A stretch of 64,000 nt of DNA from contig NZ_JAUYNV010000006.1 in the NCBI RefSeq assembly GCF_030698125.1, positions 186,001 through 250,000 of the forward strand, in the 5' to 3' direction. Below the pieces are notes generated by a model. That model was given only the letters and a program-made list of their open reading frames with translations. It was not told where the DNA came from and made no database searches. This stretch comes from Methyloversatilis sp. Lineage in GTDB: Bacteria > Pseudomonadota > Gammaproteobacteria > Burkholderiales > Rhodocyclaceae. Below are positions 6,836 to 16,965 of this stretch, in pieces. Within the stretch, counting starts at the first letter, position 1; each line of letters opens with the position of its first letter. Made by a program: the position numbers and the translations under genes.

Positions 6836-8577
6836 CACATCGATTCCGGTGCGGACACGCCGAGCAGCGCCAGCCCGTTGGCGATGACCTGCCGGGTCGC
6901 GGCGGCCAGCGCCAGACGGGCTTCGCGTACCGCCAGATCGTCGACAAGCATGCGCGAAGCGTTGTAGAAGGCGTGGAAATCGGACGCCACGTCGCGCAGG
7001 TAAAAGGCGACCGAGTGCGGCGCACGGTCAGCAACCGCCTGGGTGATCACGTCCGGAAACTCGGCCAGACGCTGGGCCAGCAGCAGTTCGCGCTCGCCGG
7101 TCAGCGCATCGAACGGGATGCCGGGCAGCAGCGACAGGTCGAGCGCGTGATTGGCAACCGCCTCGCGCAGCACCGAGCAGATGCGGGCGTGCGCATACTG
7201 GATGTAATAGACCGGATTGTCGTTCGACTCGGATTTGGCGAGATCAAGGTCGAAATCGAGGTGCTGGTCGCTCTTGCGCAGCACGTAGAAGAAACGCGCC
7301 GCATCGTTGCCGACTTCGGCACGCAGGTCGCGCAGCGTGACGAAGTCGCCCGAGCGCTTGCCCATGGCGGCCTTTTCACCGCCGCGGTACAAAACGGCGA
7401 ACTGCACCAGCGCGATTTCGAGCTTGTCGGGGTTTTCGCCCAGCGCGGCCAGCGCGCCCTTCACGCGCGGGATATAGCCGTGGTGGTCGGCACCCCACAC
7501 ATCGATGACCAGGTCGAAGCCGCGCGCGAACTTCTCCGCGTGATAGGCGATGTCGGACGCGAAATAGGTATAGGCGCCATTTTCTCGACGGACGACGCGG
7601 TCCTTCTCGTCGCCGAAGCGGGTCGACCGAAACCACAGCGCACCATCCTGTTCGTACAGGTAGCCGCCGTCCTGCAGGCGCTTCACGGCGCGATCCACCG
7701 CGCCGTTGCTGTGCAGCGACTGTTCCGGATACCACACGTCGTAATGCACGCGGAATTCGCCCAGATCATTGCGCTGGTCGGCCAGCATGGCATCGAGCGC
7801 GTAGCGGTGCACCGTCCACCAGTCTTCGCCGAGTGTGGTCCTGGCGTGGGCGATCAATGCGTCGAGCATGGCGTCGGCGGTATCGCCGGCGACCGAGGCG
7901 TCGGGCAGCTCGGCCGTGTGCCGGTTCAGGCGAGTGCCCTGCTGGATGAACAGCTCCGCCCCGATGTCGCGCACATAGTCGCCGCGATAGCCGTCGGCTG
8001 GGAACTTCACTGCCGCGCCCTGCGTTTCCATGTAGCGCAGCCACACCGACACCGCGAGGATGTCCAGCTGGCGACCGGCGTCATTGACGTAGAACTCGCG
8101 CGTCACCGCATAGCCGGCGGCGTCGAGCAGGTTGCACAGCGCCGAGCCGTAGGCGGCACCGCGACCATGGCCGACATGCAGCGGCCCGGTCGGGTTGGCC
8201 GACACGAATTCGACCTGCACCTTTTTGCCGGCGCCGGTGTCCGAGCGGCCGTAGCGTTCGCCTTCGTTCAGGATGCGGCCGACGATGGCCTGCTTGACCG
8301 ATGCGCTGAAGAAGAAATTGATGAAACCGGCGCCTGCCACTTCGGCGCGCTCGACCATGCCCGATGGCGGCAATTCGCGCACGATGCGTTCGGCGATGAC
8401 GCGCGGATTCTGTTTCAGCGCCTTGGCCAGCTGCAGCGCGACGTTGCAGGCGAGATCGCCGTGCGAAGCCTGCTTCGGGCGATCAAGAAGAATGTCGGGC
8501 GGCGCGATGTCGGGCGCCACGCTGGCCAGTGCGGCATGCAGCAGACGGGTCAGTTCTCGGCGCAGTTCGGGGGTCAT
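6835..8577 (-). CDS. argS: Arginyl-tRNA synthetase
   Basis: 580 residues, class Ia synthetase that charges tRNA-Arg. The N-terminal Add-1 domain (about 1-100) recognises the tRNA D-loop. The HIGH motif appears as PLHVGHGRG (HVGH 134-137), and the KMSK position reads MGKRSGDFVTL, a variant without the canonical lysine that is common in ArgS. The C-terminal anticodon-binding helices end in ANGLALLGVSAPESM. I start at the ATG 8577 (MTPELRRELTRLL). First gene of the unit that continues with SPOR, dsbA and SDR; ubiB diverges on the other side. Confidence 0.97.
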   Translation of the reverse strand: MTPELRRELTRLLHAALASVAPDIAPPDILLDRPKQASHGDLACNVALQLAKALKQNPRVIAERIVRELPPSGMVERAEVAGAGFINFFFSASVKQAIVGRILNEGERYGRSDTGAGKKVQVEFVSANPTGPLHVGHGRGAAYGSALCNLLDAAGYAVTREFYVNDAGRQLDILAVSVWLRYMETQGAAVKFPADGYRGDYVRDIGAELFIQQGTRLNRHTAELPDASVAGDTADAMLDALIAHARTTLGEDWWTVHRYALDAMLADQRNDLGEFRVHYDVWYPEQSLHSNGAVDRAVKRLQDGGYLYEQDGALWFRSTRFGDEKDRVVRRENGAYTYFASDIAYHAEKFARGFDLVIDVWGADHHGYIPRVKGALAALGENPDKLEIALVQFAVLYRGGEKAAMGKRSGDFVTLRDLRAEVGNDAARFFYVLRKSDQHLDFDLDLAKSESNDNPVYYIQYAHARICSVLREAVANHALDLSLLPGIPFDALTGERELLLAQRLAEFPDVITQAVADRAPHSVAFYLRDVASDFHAFYNASRMLVDDLAVREARLALAAATRQVIANGLALLGVSAPESM

Positions 8578-8788
8578 GGATGAAACGGAAGCGCGATGCG
8601 CAAGTGCATTTGGAGACCGCGAAGTATAGCGCGAGCCCGCATTCAGCCCGGAAAGCCGCTTCCGGCGTGACGGTGCTTCTTGTACAGTGCGCGCTCCGCA
8701 CGCCGCTGTCGAGTCCCCGCAACATGAGGTTTCAACCCCCCAGATCGTCTGTTCCTGCCCCGCAACGTGCGGCCGAGGGCTGAGCCGC

Positions 8789-10312
8789 ATGCGCTGGCTG
8801 CGACTGCTCAAGATCCTCACGGTGAGCCTGCGGTTCGGGCTGGACCAGATGCTGCTCGACGCCGGCAGCAAGCTTCGCTTTGCCGGTCTGCTGCGCGTTA
8901 CCCGGATGGGGCGGCGCTTCAGCGACCCGCGCGCCGTCAGGCTGCGCGAGGCGCTGGAGGCGCTGGGCCCGATTTTCGTCAAGTTCGGCCAGATGCTGTC
9001 TACGCGGCGCGATCTGCTGCCGCCGGACATTGCCGACGAACTGGCCAAGCTGCAGGACCGCGTGCCGCCGTTCCCGTCGGAACAGGCGATCGCCCGCCTC
9101 GAAGCCTTCTACGGCAAGCCGCTCGATCAGGTGTTCCGCAGCTTCGAAAGCCGGCCGGTGGCGTCCGCATCGGTGGCGCAGGTGCATTTCGCGGTGCTGC
9201 CGAATGGCGAGGACGTGGCGGTCAAGGTGCTGCGCCCCGGCATCGAACACATCATCGCGAACGACATCCTGCTGATGGAAACCGCAGCCGGCCTGCTGGA
9301 ACGGGTGTGGTCGGAAGGGCGCCGTCTGAAGGCGCGCGAGGTGGTGGCCGAATTTTCCAAGCATCTGGGCGACGAACTTGACCTGATGCGCGAGGCGTCG
9401 AACTGTTCTCAGCTGCGCCGCAACTTCCGCGATTCGCCGCTGCTCGCCGTACCCGAGGTGTACTGGGACTTCTGCGGTCCGACCGCGATGGTGATGGAGC
9501 GCATGGTCGGCTTGCCGATTTCGCATACCGATGCACTGCGCGCCCAGGGGGTCGACATGGCGGCGCTGTCGCGCGCCGGCGTCGAAATCTTCTTCACCCA
9601 GGTGTTCCGCGACGGCTTCTTCCACGCCGACATGCACCCGGGCAACATTTTCGTCGCGCCCGACGGCCAGTACATTGCGCTCGACTTCGGCATCATGGGT
9701 ACGCTAACCGACGTGGACAAGAATTACCTGGCGCAGAACTTCCTCGCCTTCTTCCAGCGCGACTACAAGCGGGTGGCGCAGGCGCACGTCGATGCCGGCT
9801 GGGTGCCGCGGGGCACCCGGGTGGATGAGTTCGAGGCGTCGATCCGTGCCGTGTGCGAACCGATCTTCGACAAGCCGCTGAAGGAAATCGAGTTCGGCCG
9901 CACCCTGCTGCGGCTGTTCCAGGTGTCGCGCCGGTTCAACGTCGAAATCCAGCCGCAGCTGGTGCTGCTGCAGAAAACCCTGCTCAACATTGAAGGCCTG
10001 GGTCGTCAGCTCGACCCGGAACTCGACTTGTGGAAAACCGCCAAGCCCTTTCTGGAACGCTGGATGAGCGAACAGGTCGGCTGGCGCGCGCTGCGCCGCA
10101 AGCTGCTCGACGAGGCGCCGGCCTGGGCGATGATGATGCCGGAGCTGCCGCGGCTGGCGCACAAGGTACTGAGCCAGTCTGCCGCGCAGGACGTGCGGCA
10201 GGACGCGGTCGATCTCGAATATCGCAGCCGCCGGCAGCTGCGCTGGATACAGTTCCTGTGCCTGCTGGTCGCACTGCTGATCGGCTTCGAGGTGTGGCAC
10301 GCCTACGCCTGA
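8789..10312 (+). CDS. ubiB: Ubiquinone biosynthesis protein kinase UbiB (ABC1/COQ8 family)
   Basis: 507 residues, an atypical protein-kinase-like ATPase needed for ubiquinone synthesis. The family KxGQ motif is seen as [18 protein letters not shown] (65-68), then the Ala-rich nucleotide loop ASVAQVH (127-133), the lysine in VAVKVLRPG (K146), [11 protein letters not shown] and the DFG-like [10 protein letters not shown]-terminal hydrophobic stretch ([21 protein letters not shown]) anchors it to the membrane. I start at the ATG 8789 ([10 protein letters not shown]); the open frame back to 8687 is unlike the family. It is not next to ubiE/ubiJ here. Confidence 0.95.
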   Translation: MRWLRLLKILTVSLRFGLDQMLLDAGSKLRFAGLLRVTRMGRRFSDPRAVRLREALEALGPIFVKFGQMLSTRRDLLPPDIADELAKLQDRVPPFPSEQAIARLEAFYGKPLDQVFRSFESRPVASASVAQVHFAVLPNGEDVAVKVLRPGIEHIIANDILLMETAAGLLERVWSEGRRLKAREVVAEFSKHLGDELDLMREASNCSQLRRNFRDSPLLAVPEVYWDFCGPTAMVMERMVGLPISHTDALRAQGVDMAALSRAGVEIFFTQVFRDGFFHADMHPGNIFVAPDGQYIALDFGIMGTLTDVDKNYLAQNFLAFFQRDYKRVAQAHVDAGWVPRGTRVDEFEASIRAVCEPIFDKPLKEIEFGRTLLRLFQVSRRFNVEIQPQLVLLQKTLLNIEGLGRQLDPELDLWKTAKPFLERWMSEQVGWRALRRKLLDEAPAWAMMMPELPRLAHKVLSQSAAQDVRQDAVDLEYRSRRQLRWIQFLCLLVALLIGFEVWHAYA

Positions 10313-10448
10313 GCGTCGCGCGGGATTGCTTCCCTAAAGATGTCGCCGCGAAGGTCGTTAGCCCATGCTCATACCGGGAGATGCCAACGATGAAAACGAC
10401 CACGGTAGCGGCGGCAGGTTTTGTGCGGGGCAGCGCAGGGGCGGGAGC

Positions 10449-11045
10449 ATGATTCCTCCACACATGAAGGCATTCGGCGAACTGGCCGGTTCGATGAGCC
10501 GCTCGGTGCATTGCGCCGCGTCCACCTTCACGCAGATCGTGTCCGAGCAGGTGGGCATGTCGGTTTCGCATGTCGAAATCGCCGACCGCGCCCGCCTCGA
10601 TCTCTGTCTGGCCAGCCTCGACAGTTGCCTGTGCGGCGTGGCTCAGCGCATGCGCACCACCGAGGGCTGCGGCGCCGAAGCCATGCTGGTGCTGCCGCAG
10701 ATCGGCGGCCTGGCGCTGGTGCGACGCATGCTCGGTCTGCCGGGTGACATTGCCGAACCGGGCGAACTGGAACAGGACGCACTCGCAGAGGTCGGCAACA
10801 TCGTCATCGACGCCTGCACGGGCGTGCTGGCCGGCGCATTGGGTTGGCACATCGAGGCGGCCCAGCCGCGCGTCACGCTGTCGGTACCCGATCGTCTGTT
10901 CGGCGTGGATGAATCCGTACGCAGTGCGCTGGTGACCCATCTGCGCATGCACCTGTCGGGCCTGCGCGTCGATGGTCTGGTGATACTGGAAATGACTGCC
11001 CTCGCCGGTCTGCCCATGCTGCCGCCGCGGCGCCTCGACGCCTGA
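10449..11045 (+). CDS. CheC/CheX-like chemotaxis phosphatase domain protein
   Basis: 198 residues. EQDALAEVGNIVIDACTGVLAGALGW resembles the active helix of CheC-type CheY-P phosphatases, where E and N in an E-x2-x-N pattern position the water (here E-V-G-N near residue 112). A second half with VRSALVTHLRMHLSGLRVDG continues the fold. The duplicated second catalytic helix of CheC is not obvious, so it may be a one-site CheX-like form or an inactive adaptor. Start at 10449 has GGGAG just ahead. No chemotaxis or flagellar gene is nearby; its neighbours are ubiB and a symporter, so the partner response regulator is unknown. Confidence 0.7.
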   Translation: MIPPHMKAFGELAGSMSRSVHCAASTFTQIVSEQVGMSVSHVEIADRARLDLCLASLDSCLCGVAQRMRTTEGCGAEAMLVLPQIGGLALVRRMLGLPGDIAEPGELEQDALAEVGNIVIDACTGVLAGALGWHIEAAQPRVTLSVPDRLFGVDESVRSALVTHLRMHLSGLRVDGLVILEMTALAGLPMLPPRRLDA

Positions 11046-11146
11046 GCGAAAACCCCGCAGATCCAGTGCCCGCAAGGCTTGTGCGCCGTTATCATTGAGC
11101 CTGCGCGGTGTCGTGCCGCGCCGCGAAATGTTGCTCCGGGGCGTGC

Positions 11147-12649
11147 ATGCTGATCTGGTTCGTGGTGCTCTATCTGATGGTGTCGGTCGGCATCGGTCTG
11201 TACGCCGCGACACGGGTCCATAACGCCAGGGATTTCGCCGTGGCCGGCCGCAGCCTGCCGCTGCCGGTGGTGACCGCCACGGTATTCGCCACCTGGTTCG
11301 GCGCCGAGGCGGTGTTCGGCGTGTCGGCGCAATTCGTCACCGAAGGGCTCGGCGGTGTGGTCGCCGACCCGTTCGGCGCATCGATGTGCCTGATCATCGC
11401 CGGCATCTTCTATTCGACCAAGCTGTACAAGCTGAACCTCATGACCGTTGGCGATTACTATCGCCTGCGCTACAACCGCACGGTCGAAGTCATCACCTCG
11501 CTGTGCATCATCGTGTCGTATCTGGGCTGGGTGGCGGCCCAGATCAAGGCCATGGGCCTCATTTTCTTCATGGTGACGGACGGCGCGGTCAGTCAGGAAA
11601 CCGGCATGGTGCTCGGTGCCCTCATCGTGCTGACCTACACCACCTTCGGCGGCATGTTTTCGGTGGCCATTCTGGATTTCGTGCAGATGGCGGTGTCGAT
11701 GGGTGGTCTGCTCTACATCGCCTACGTCATCAGCGGCCTGACCGGGGGGGTGGCGCCGGTCATCGACCACGCGTCGGCGGCCGGCAAGCTCGACTTCTTT
11801 CCGCCGGCCGACCCGTGGCTGTGGATCACCTTCCTCGGCGCCTGGCTGACCATGATGCTGGGCTCCGTTCCGCAGCAGGACGTGTTCCAGCGCATCACGT
11901 CGGCGAAGAGCGCGAAGGTCGCGATCGGCGGCTCGGTGCTCGGTGCATCCATCTACTTCTGCTTCTGCTTCGTTCCGATGTTCATCGCCTACTCGGCGAC
12001 GCTGATCGACCCCGGCACCTTCAACGCGCTGATCGAGGAGGATTCGCAGCGCGTGCTGCCGACGCTGGTCATGCAGCACACGCCACTGATCGCGCAGATC
12101 CTGTTCTTCGGTGCGGTACTGTCGGCCATCATGAGCTGTTCGTCTGCCACGCTGCTGGCGCCGTCGGTTACCTTCGCCGAAAACATCGTCAAGGGCTTCT
12201 ACCCGCGCATGGGCGATCGCCAGCTGCTGTTTGTCATGCGCAGTGCCATTGTCGGCTTCACCAGCATCGTGCTGGTGGTGGCGCTGAATTCCGAAGCGGG
12301 CATTTTCGAAATGGTCGAGAACGCCTACAAGGTGACGCTGGCCGGCGCCTTCGTGCCGCTGTTCTTCGGTGCGTTCTGGAAGCGCGCGACGACCCAGGGC
12401 GCGCTGGCGGCGATCATCGGCGGCCTGGGGTCATGGCTGCTGGTCGAGATACTGGTTGGCGAGGCCAGTGCGGTGCCGGCTCAACTGATCGGTCTGCTGG
12501 TCAGTGCCACCGGAATGATTGCCGGCTCGCTGCTGCCGCAGTGGGTCGGCCATCGTCTGCCGCACGAGCCGGACCACGCAGCGCTGCATCACCATGCAGC
12601 CGCCGGCACGCATCACGCCGCCACCGGTCATGCCCCGCCGCAGCGCTGA
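11147..12649 (+). CDS. Sodium:solute symporter (SSF family)
   Basis: 500 residues with about 13 hydrophobic segments, of the PutP/SSS type. The N-terminal helix is followed by NARDFAVAGRSLPLPVV and ATWFGAEAVFG, the SSF first core helix, and later GGMFSVAILDFVQM and GSVPQQDVFQRITSAKS, also typical of the family. It moves a solute with Na+ across the inner membrane; substrate is not readable. The C-terminus is unusual: a cytoplasmic tail rich in histidine (HEPDHAALHHHAAAGTHHAA) that could bind metal. Start at 11147 because the preceding Cys-rich residues in the open frame are not membrane-like. It ends three bases from a convergent gene. Confidence 0.88.
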   Translation: MLIWFVVLYLMVSVGIGLYAATRVHNARDFAVAGRSLPLPVVTATVFATWFGAEAVFGVSAQFVTEGLGGVVADPFGASMCLIIAGIFYSTKLYKLNLMTVGDYYRLRYNRTVEVITSLCIIVSYLGWVAAQIKAMGLIFFMVTDGAVSQETGMVLGALIVLTYTTFGGMFSVAILDFVQMAVSMGGLLYIAYVISGLTGGVAPVIDHASAAGKLDFFPPADPWLWITFLGAWLTMMLGSVPQQDVFQRITSAKSAKVAIGGSVLGASIYFCFCFVPMFIAYSATLIDPGTFNALIEEDSQRVLPTLVMQHTPLIAQILFFGAVLSAIMSCSSATLLAPSVTFAENIVKGFYPRMGDRQLLFVMRSAIVGFTSIVLVVALNSEAGIFEMVENAYKVTLAGAFVPLFFGAFWKRATTQGALAAIIGGLGSWLLVEILVGEASAVPAQLIGLLVSATGMIAGSLLPQWVGHRLPHEPDHAALHHHAAAGTHHAATGHAPPQR

Positions 12650-12652
12650 ACG

Positions 12653-13393
12653 CTACTGCGCGGGCTGAGGCTGAGCCGCTGCCTTGGCGGCCGCTTCGGC
12701 TTCGCGCTGCAGGCGCTGTGCTTCCTTCCGGCGCACCCGTTCATCGATCTTGTCGGCATGGCGCTGCTGGTCTGCAGCACGCTCGGCAGCGCGGGCGTCT
12801 TCGCGTTGTCGCCCGGCGGCCTGTTCGGCCTCCTTCCGGGCGGTTTCCTGTGCTTTCAGCCGTGCGCGCGCTTCCGCGTCGGCATCCTTCTGCGCACGCT
12901 CCAACGCTTCCTGCTCGCGCTGTCGCGTCAGCGCCTGCTCGGTTTCACGCGTCTTCACGCTCATTTCGATCGACTTGAGCCGGCGTTCATCGGCTGTCCG
13001 CTGCTTCTCCGCGCGTCGCGCCTGCGCGGATCGCGTGCGCACATCGCGTTCGATGTCGCGCGCCTCGAGTTCGAGCTTGCGCACTTCGGTAACGCGCTGA
13101 CGCAGCGTTTCGTCCGCTTCTTCGATGCAGGACGACACCAGCGTGCGCTGCCAGCAGAGCGCGTCGGCGGCGGCCCGATCGGCATCGGCCTTGCGCCGCA
13201 GTTCGCGTGCCTCATCCTTCAAAATGGTCGCGCGCTGGCGAAGCCGGTCGCGCTCCTCGGCCGGGAAGGCATCGGCCTCCACGATGGGGGAATCGTTGGC
13301 GGCAGCGGAGCCGGCCGCAGCCAGACCGCTTGCCGTCAGGGCAATCAGTCCCGCCAGCAGGTGTGCGGCAAAAGTGTTCACGAGCATCCTCAT
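12653..13393 (-). CDS. Periplasmic coiled-coil protein of unknown function
   Basis: 246 residues, not recognised as a named family. It has a signal peptide (hydrophobic AAHLLAGLIALTASGLAAAGSAAA), two cysteines about twelve residues apart (ALCWQRTLVSSCIEE) and then about 150 residues of heptad-like, highly charged helix rich in Glu, Arg, Gln and Ala (EQALTRQREQEALERAQKD). It ends in a short Ala/Pro/Gln tail. This suggests an extended rod in the periplasm, possibly with a disulfide near its N-terminal side. Two ATGs six bases apart (13393 and 13387) can serve as start; the second has the better-placed AGGATGAGG. It converges on the symporter. Confidence 0.7.
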   Translation of the reverse strand: MRMLVNTFAAHLLAGLIALTASGLAAAGSAAANDSPIVEADAFPAEERDRLRQRATILKDEARELRRKADADRAAADALCWQRTLVSSCIEEADETLRQRVTEVRKLELEARDIERDVRTRSAQARRAEKQRTADERRLKSIEMSVKTRETEQALTRQREQEALERAQKDADAEARARLKAQETARKEAEQAAGRQREDARAAERAADQQRHADKIDERVRRKEAQRLQREAEAAAKAAAQPQPAQ

Positions 13394-13574
13394 CCTTGAA
13401 CTTCAACGCCGCGCGGCGCCGCGCGGTCCATCCGCCGCGATGCTAACCCGGCGGACGGATGTTGGACATGCAAACGCCCTCAACGCATCGGACAGGCGAA
13501 CGATGGACAGGACATGTTGCGGCCCGGTCAGGTGCACTGCCCGCTTCATCGCACCAGCGGTCTGCAACGGGGTG

Positions 13575-13602
13575 AAAAAAAACGGGCACCCGAAGGTGCC
13601 CG
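13575..13602 (-). terminator. Rho-independent terminator of torF-glnK-amtB
   Basis: On the minus strand, CGGGCACC-TTCG-GGTGCCCG (13602-13583) forms a perfect 8-bp stem with a stable UUCG loop, followed by eight T residues (13582-13575). It lies 32 bases past the amtB stop. The remainder of 13394-13574 shows no gene. Confidence 0.93.
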
Positions 13603-13633
13603 AAATTTGCAGAGGAGAAAGTGGGTCTGCAGC

Positions 13634-15073
13634 TCACATACGGTAGGCGGTTTCGCCATGCGCAGTCACGTCCAGGCCTTCGCGTTCTTCGTCTTCCGGC
13701 ACCCGCAGGCCGATGAAGATATCCACCAGCTTGAAGGCGATGAAGGACACGACGGCCGACCAGATGATCGTGATCACGACGCTCATCACCTGAACGGTGA
13801 CCTGCGAGCCGATCGAGAAGTCATCGGCACCGGTGCCGCCGAGTGACGGGGCCGTGAACACGCCGGTCAGAACAGCGCCGACGATGCCGCCGACACCATG
13901 CACGCCGAACACGTCGAGCGAATCATCTGCGCCAAGCATGTGCTTGAGGCCATTGACGCCCCACAGGCAGATCACGCCTGCCAGCAGACCGATGACCAGT
14001 GCACCGATCGGACCGACCGTACCGCAGGCCGGCGTGATCGCTACCAGACCGGCGATGGAACCGGACGCCGCACCGAGCATCGACGGCTTGCCCTTGAACA
14101 CCGCTTCCGCAGCCACCCACGCCACGATGCCTGCAGCAGCGGCAACCATGGTGTTGAGTGCGGCGAGCACCGTACCGGCGTTCGCTTCGAGGTTGGAGCC
14201 GGCGTTGAAACCGAACCAGCCCACCCACAGCATCGATGCGCCGACCATCGTCAGCACCAGCGAATGCGGCGCCATCGATTCCTTGCCGTAGCCGATGCGC
14301 TTGCCGACCATGTAGGCACCCACCAGACCGGCCACACCGGCGTTGATGTGCACCACCGTGCCGCCGGCGAAGTCCAGCGCGCCATGACCCAGCAGGTAAC
14401 CGCCGGCGCCCCACACCATGTGAGCGATGGGGATGTACGAGAAGGTGAACCACAGCACGCTGAACAGCAGCACCGCGGAGAACTTCACCCGCTCGGCGAA
14501 CGATCCGACGATCAGCGCGGCGGTGATGCCGGCGAACGTCAGCTGGAACACGACGAAGAGGTATTCCGGAATCTTCACGTCGGCACTGAACGTGTCGGAC
14601 AGGGAATCAACCGTCACACCGCTGAGGAACATCTTGTCCAGCGAGCCGATGAATGGCGTCGCTTCGGTGAAGGCCAGGCTGTAGCCGTAGACGATCCACA
14701 GGATGCCGATCAGCGAGAACACGACCATGACCTGCATCAGCACCGACAGCATGTTCTTGGCGCGCACCATGCCGCCGTAGAACAGTGCAAGGCCGGGCAG
14801 GGCCATGAACAGCACGATGATGGTGGCAACCAGCATCCAGGCGATATCGCCCTTGTGCACTTCTGCCTTCACTTCTTCAGCGGGGGCTGCCTCGGCTGCT
14901 GCGTCAGCCGGTGCAGCTTCCGCCGCCATCGGTGCTTCCATTGTCGCGTCAGCCGGAGCGGCAGCCGCTTCTTCGGTTACGACAGCCGGAGCTGCCGGGG
15001 GATCTTCAGCCATGACGGGCGCAGCCAGGCCGATAGCCAGGGTCGCGCACAGGATGCCCAGGAAACGTTTCAT
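13634..15073 (-). CDS. amtB: Ammonium transporter AmtB
   Basis: 479 residues. The signal peptide (MKRFLGILCATLAIGLAAPVMA) is followed by an odd Ala/Pro/Glu-rich stretch of about 50 residues (23-70) before the first Amt helix, GDIAWMLVATIIVLFMALPGLALFYGGMVR. The Amt core then has the pore histidines in SYIPIAHMVWG and FGVHGVGG, the FNAGS segment and a cytoplasmic tail (VPEDEEREGLDVTAHGETAYRM) that contacts GlnK. It conducts ammonium when nitrogen is scarce. AAGGGAGA precedes the ATG at 15073. Third gene of torF-glnK-amtB, under the sigma-54 promoter upstream of torF and closed by a strong terminator. Confidence 0.95.
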   Translation of the reverse strand: MKRFLGILCATLAIGLAAPVMAEDPPAAPAVVTEEAAAAPADATMEAPMAAEAAPADAAAEAAPAEEVKAEVHKGDIAWMLVATIIVLFMALPGLALFYGGMVRAKNMLSVLMQVMVVFSLIGILWIVYGYSLAFTEATPFIGSLDKMFLSGVTVDSLSDTFSADVKIPEYLFVVFQLTFAGITAALIVGSFAERVKFSAVLLFSVLWFTFSYIPIAHMVWGAGGYLLGHGALDFAGGTVVHINAGVAGLVGAYMVGKRIGYGKESMAPHSLVLTMVGASMLWVGWFGFNAGSNLEANAGTVLAALNTMVAAAAGIVAWVAAEAVFKGKPSMLGAASGSIAGLVAITPACGTVGPIGALVIGLLAGVICLWGVNGLKHMLGADDSLDVFGVHGVGGIVGAVLTGVFTAPSLGGTGADDFSIGSQVTVQVMSVVITIIWSAVVSFIAFKLVDIFIGLRVPEDEEREGLDVTAHGETAYRM

Positions 15074-15086
15074 CTTGTGTTCTCCC

Positions 15087-16261
<1,175 letters not shown>

Positions 16262-16302
16262 TGGGTTCACTCCTTGAATTAGGGAAACTGCCCCGCATGT
16301 CT

Positions 16303-16319
16303 TGCATGGACCGTGCCAG
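16303..16319 (-). promoter_or_regulatory. Sigma-54 (RpoN) promoter of torF-glnK-amtB
   Basis: The minus strand reads CTGGCACGGTCCATGCA. Compared with the RpoN consensus YTGGCACGNNNNTTGCW, only one base of the -12 element differs, and the GG/GC spacing is exact. Transcription would start near 16293, giving a leader of about 32 bases before the torF ATG. Confidence 0.88.
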
Positions 16320-16423
16320 ACGTTCTTACGCCTTGTTTTTCAATGGTTTGATGCAGTACGGCGACTATCCGGGGCGGTCCGAAGGGATCCCCCGCCCCAA
16401 ATGCACGCACTGCATTATCGCTC

Positions 16424-16440
16424 TGCACCAATACGGTGCA
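16424..16440. promoter_or_regulatory. NtrC-type enhancer site
   Basis: TGCACCAATACGGTGCA is a perfect dyad matching the NtrC consensus TGCACC-N5-GGTGCA. Its centre is about 140 bases upstream of the predicted start of the sigma-54 transcript, the usual enhancer distance. It explains nitrogen control of torF-glnK-amtB. No gene was found in the remaining parts of 16262-16626. Confidence 0.85.
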
Positions 16441-16626
16441 TTCCTGGGCGCATGGTGCTGCTTTGTGCACAATCGGTGCCTCGCCTGCCACCCGGGCAAT
16501 CATTTGTCGTGAATTCCGTCACGCCGGGATCGCGCGTTCGGCTGCGCGACGGCACAATGCGGGGCTTCGCGGTCGGCGAAGACCGGATGTAGTGCGTTGT
16601 ACCGACCATAGCCTGGAGAGAAACCT

Positions 16627-16875
16627 ATGCTGAATCCGAAGATGCTCGAAGAACTGTCGTCGCGCTTTTCCGAACTGCTCGCCGCCAGCCCGGCCAGGGA
16701 TCTGGAGAAAAACGCCAAGGCGATGGCAAGTGCCATGTTTTCGCGCCTTGACCTGGTGACGCGCGAGGAATTCGATGTGCAGAAGGATGTGCTCGCCCGC
16801 ACCCGGGCGCAGCTCGAGGGGCTCGAAGCGCGGGTGTCCGAGCTGGAAAAACAGCTCGCCGCGCGTGCCGGCTGA
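16627..16875 (+). CDS. ubiK: Ubiquinone biosynthesis accessory factor UbiK
   Basis: 82 residues, YqiC/BMFP family. MLNPKMLEELSSRFSELLAASPARDLEKNAKAM matches the amphipathic N-terminal part, and the C-terminal half (VQKDVLARTRAQLEGLEARVSELEKQLAAR) is a coiled coil that forms trimers with UbiJ. UbiK helps assemble the soluble Ubi complex that works on hydrophobic ubiquinone precursors. The preceding bases GGAGAG fit a ribosome site. It is transcribed away from torF; a run of six T at 16913-16918 after a partly paired G/C stretch may end the transcript. Confidence 0.9.
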   Translation: MLNPKMLEELSSRFSELLAASPARDLEKNAKAMASAMFSRLDLVTREEFDVQKDVLARTRAQLEGLEARVSELEKQLAARAG

Positions 16876-16965
16876 GCTCCGGGCCGCGTGGCGGTCTCGC
16901 CTCACGGCGGAATTTTTTGGCTCCGGTGACATCACACCGGTGTCTTTCACAGTCTGGAGCAGTCG

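Noticed and set aside
6973-8583. 536-codon open frame on the + strand
   Set aside because: It lies entirely antisense to argS, whose motifs are complete. In GC-rich DNA the opposite strand often stays open; the product is His/Val/Ala-rich with no domain.
16465-16480. Second NtrC site (GTGCACAATCGGTGCC)
   Set aside because: The half-sites are two bases too close compared with the N5-spaced consensus, so binding is doubtful.
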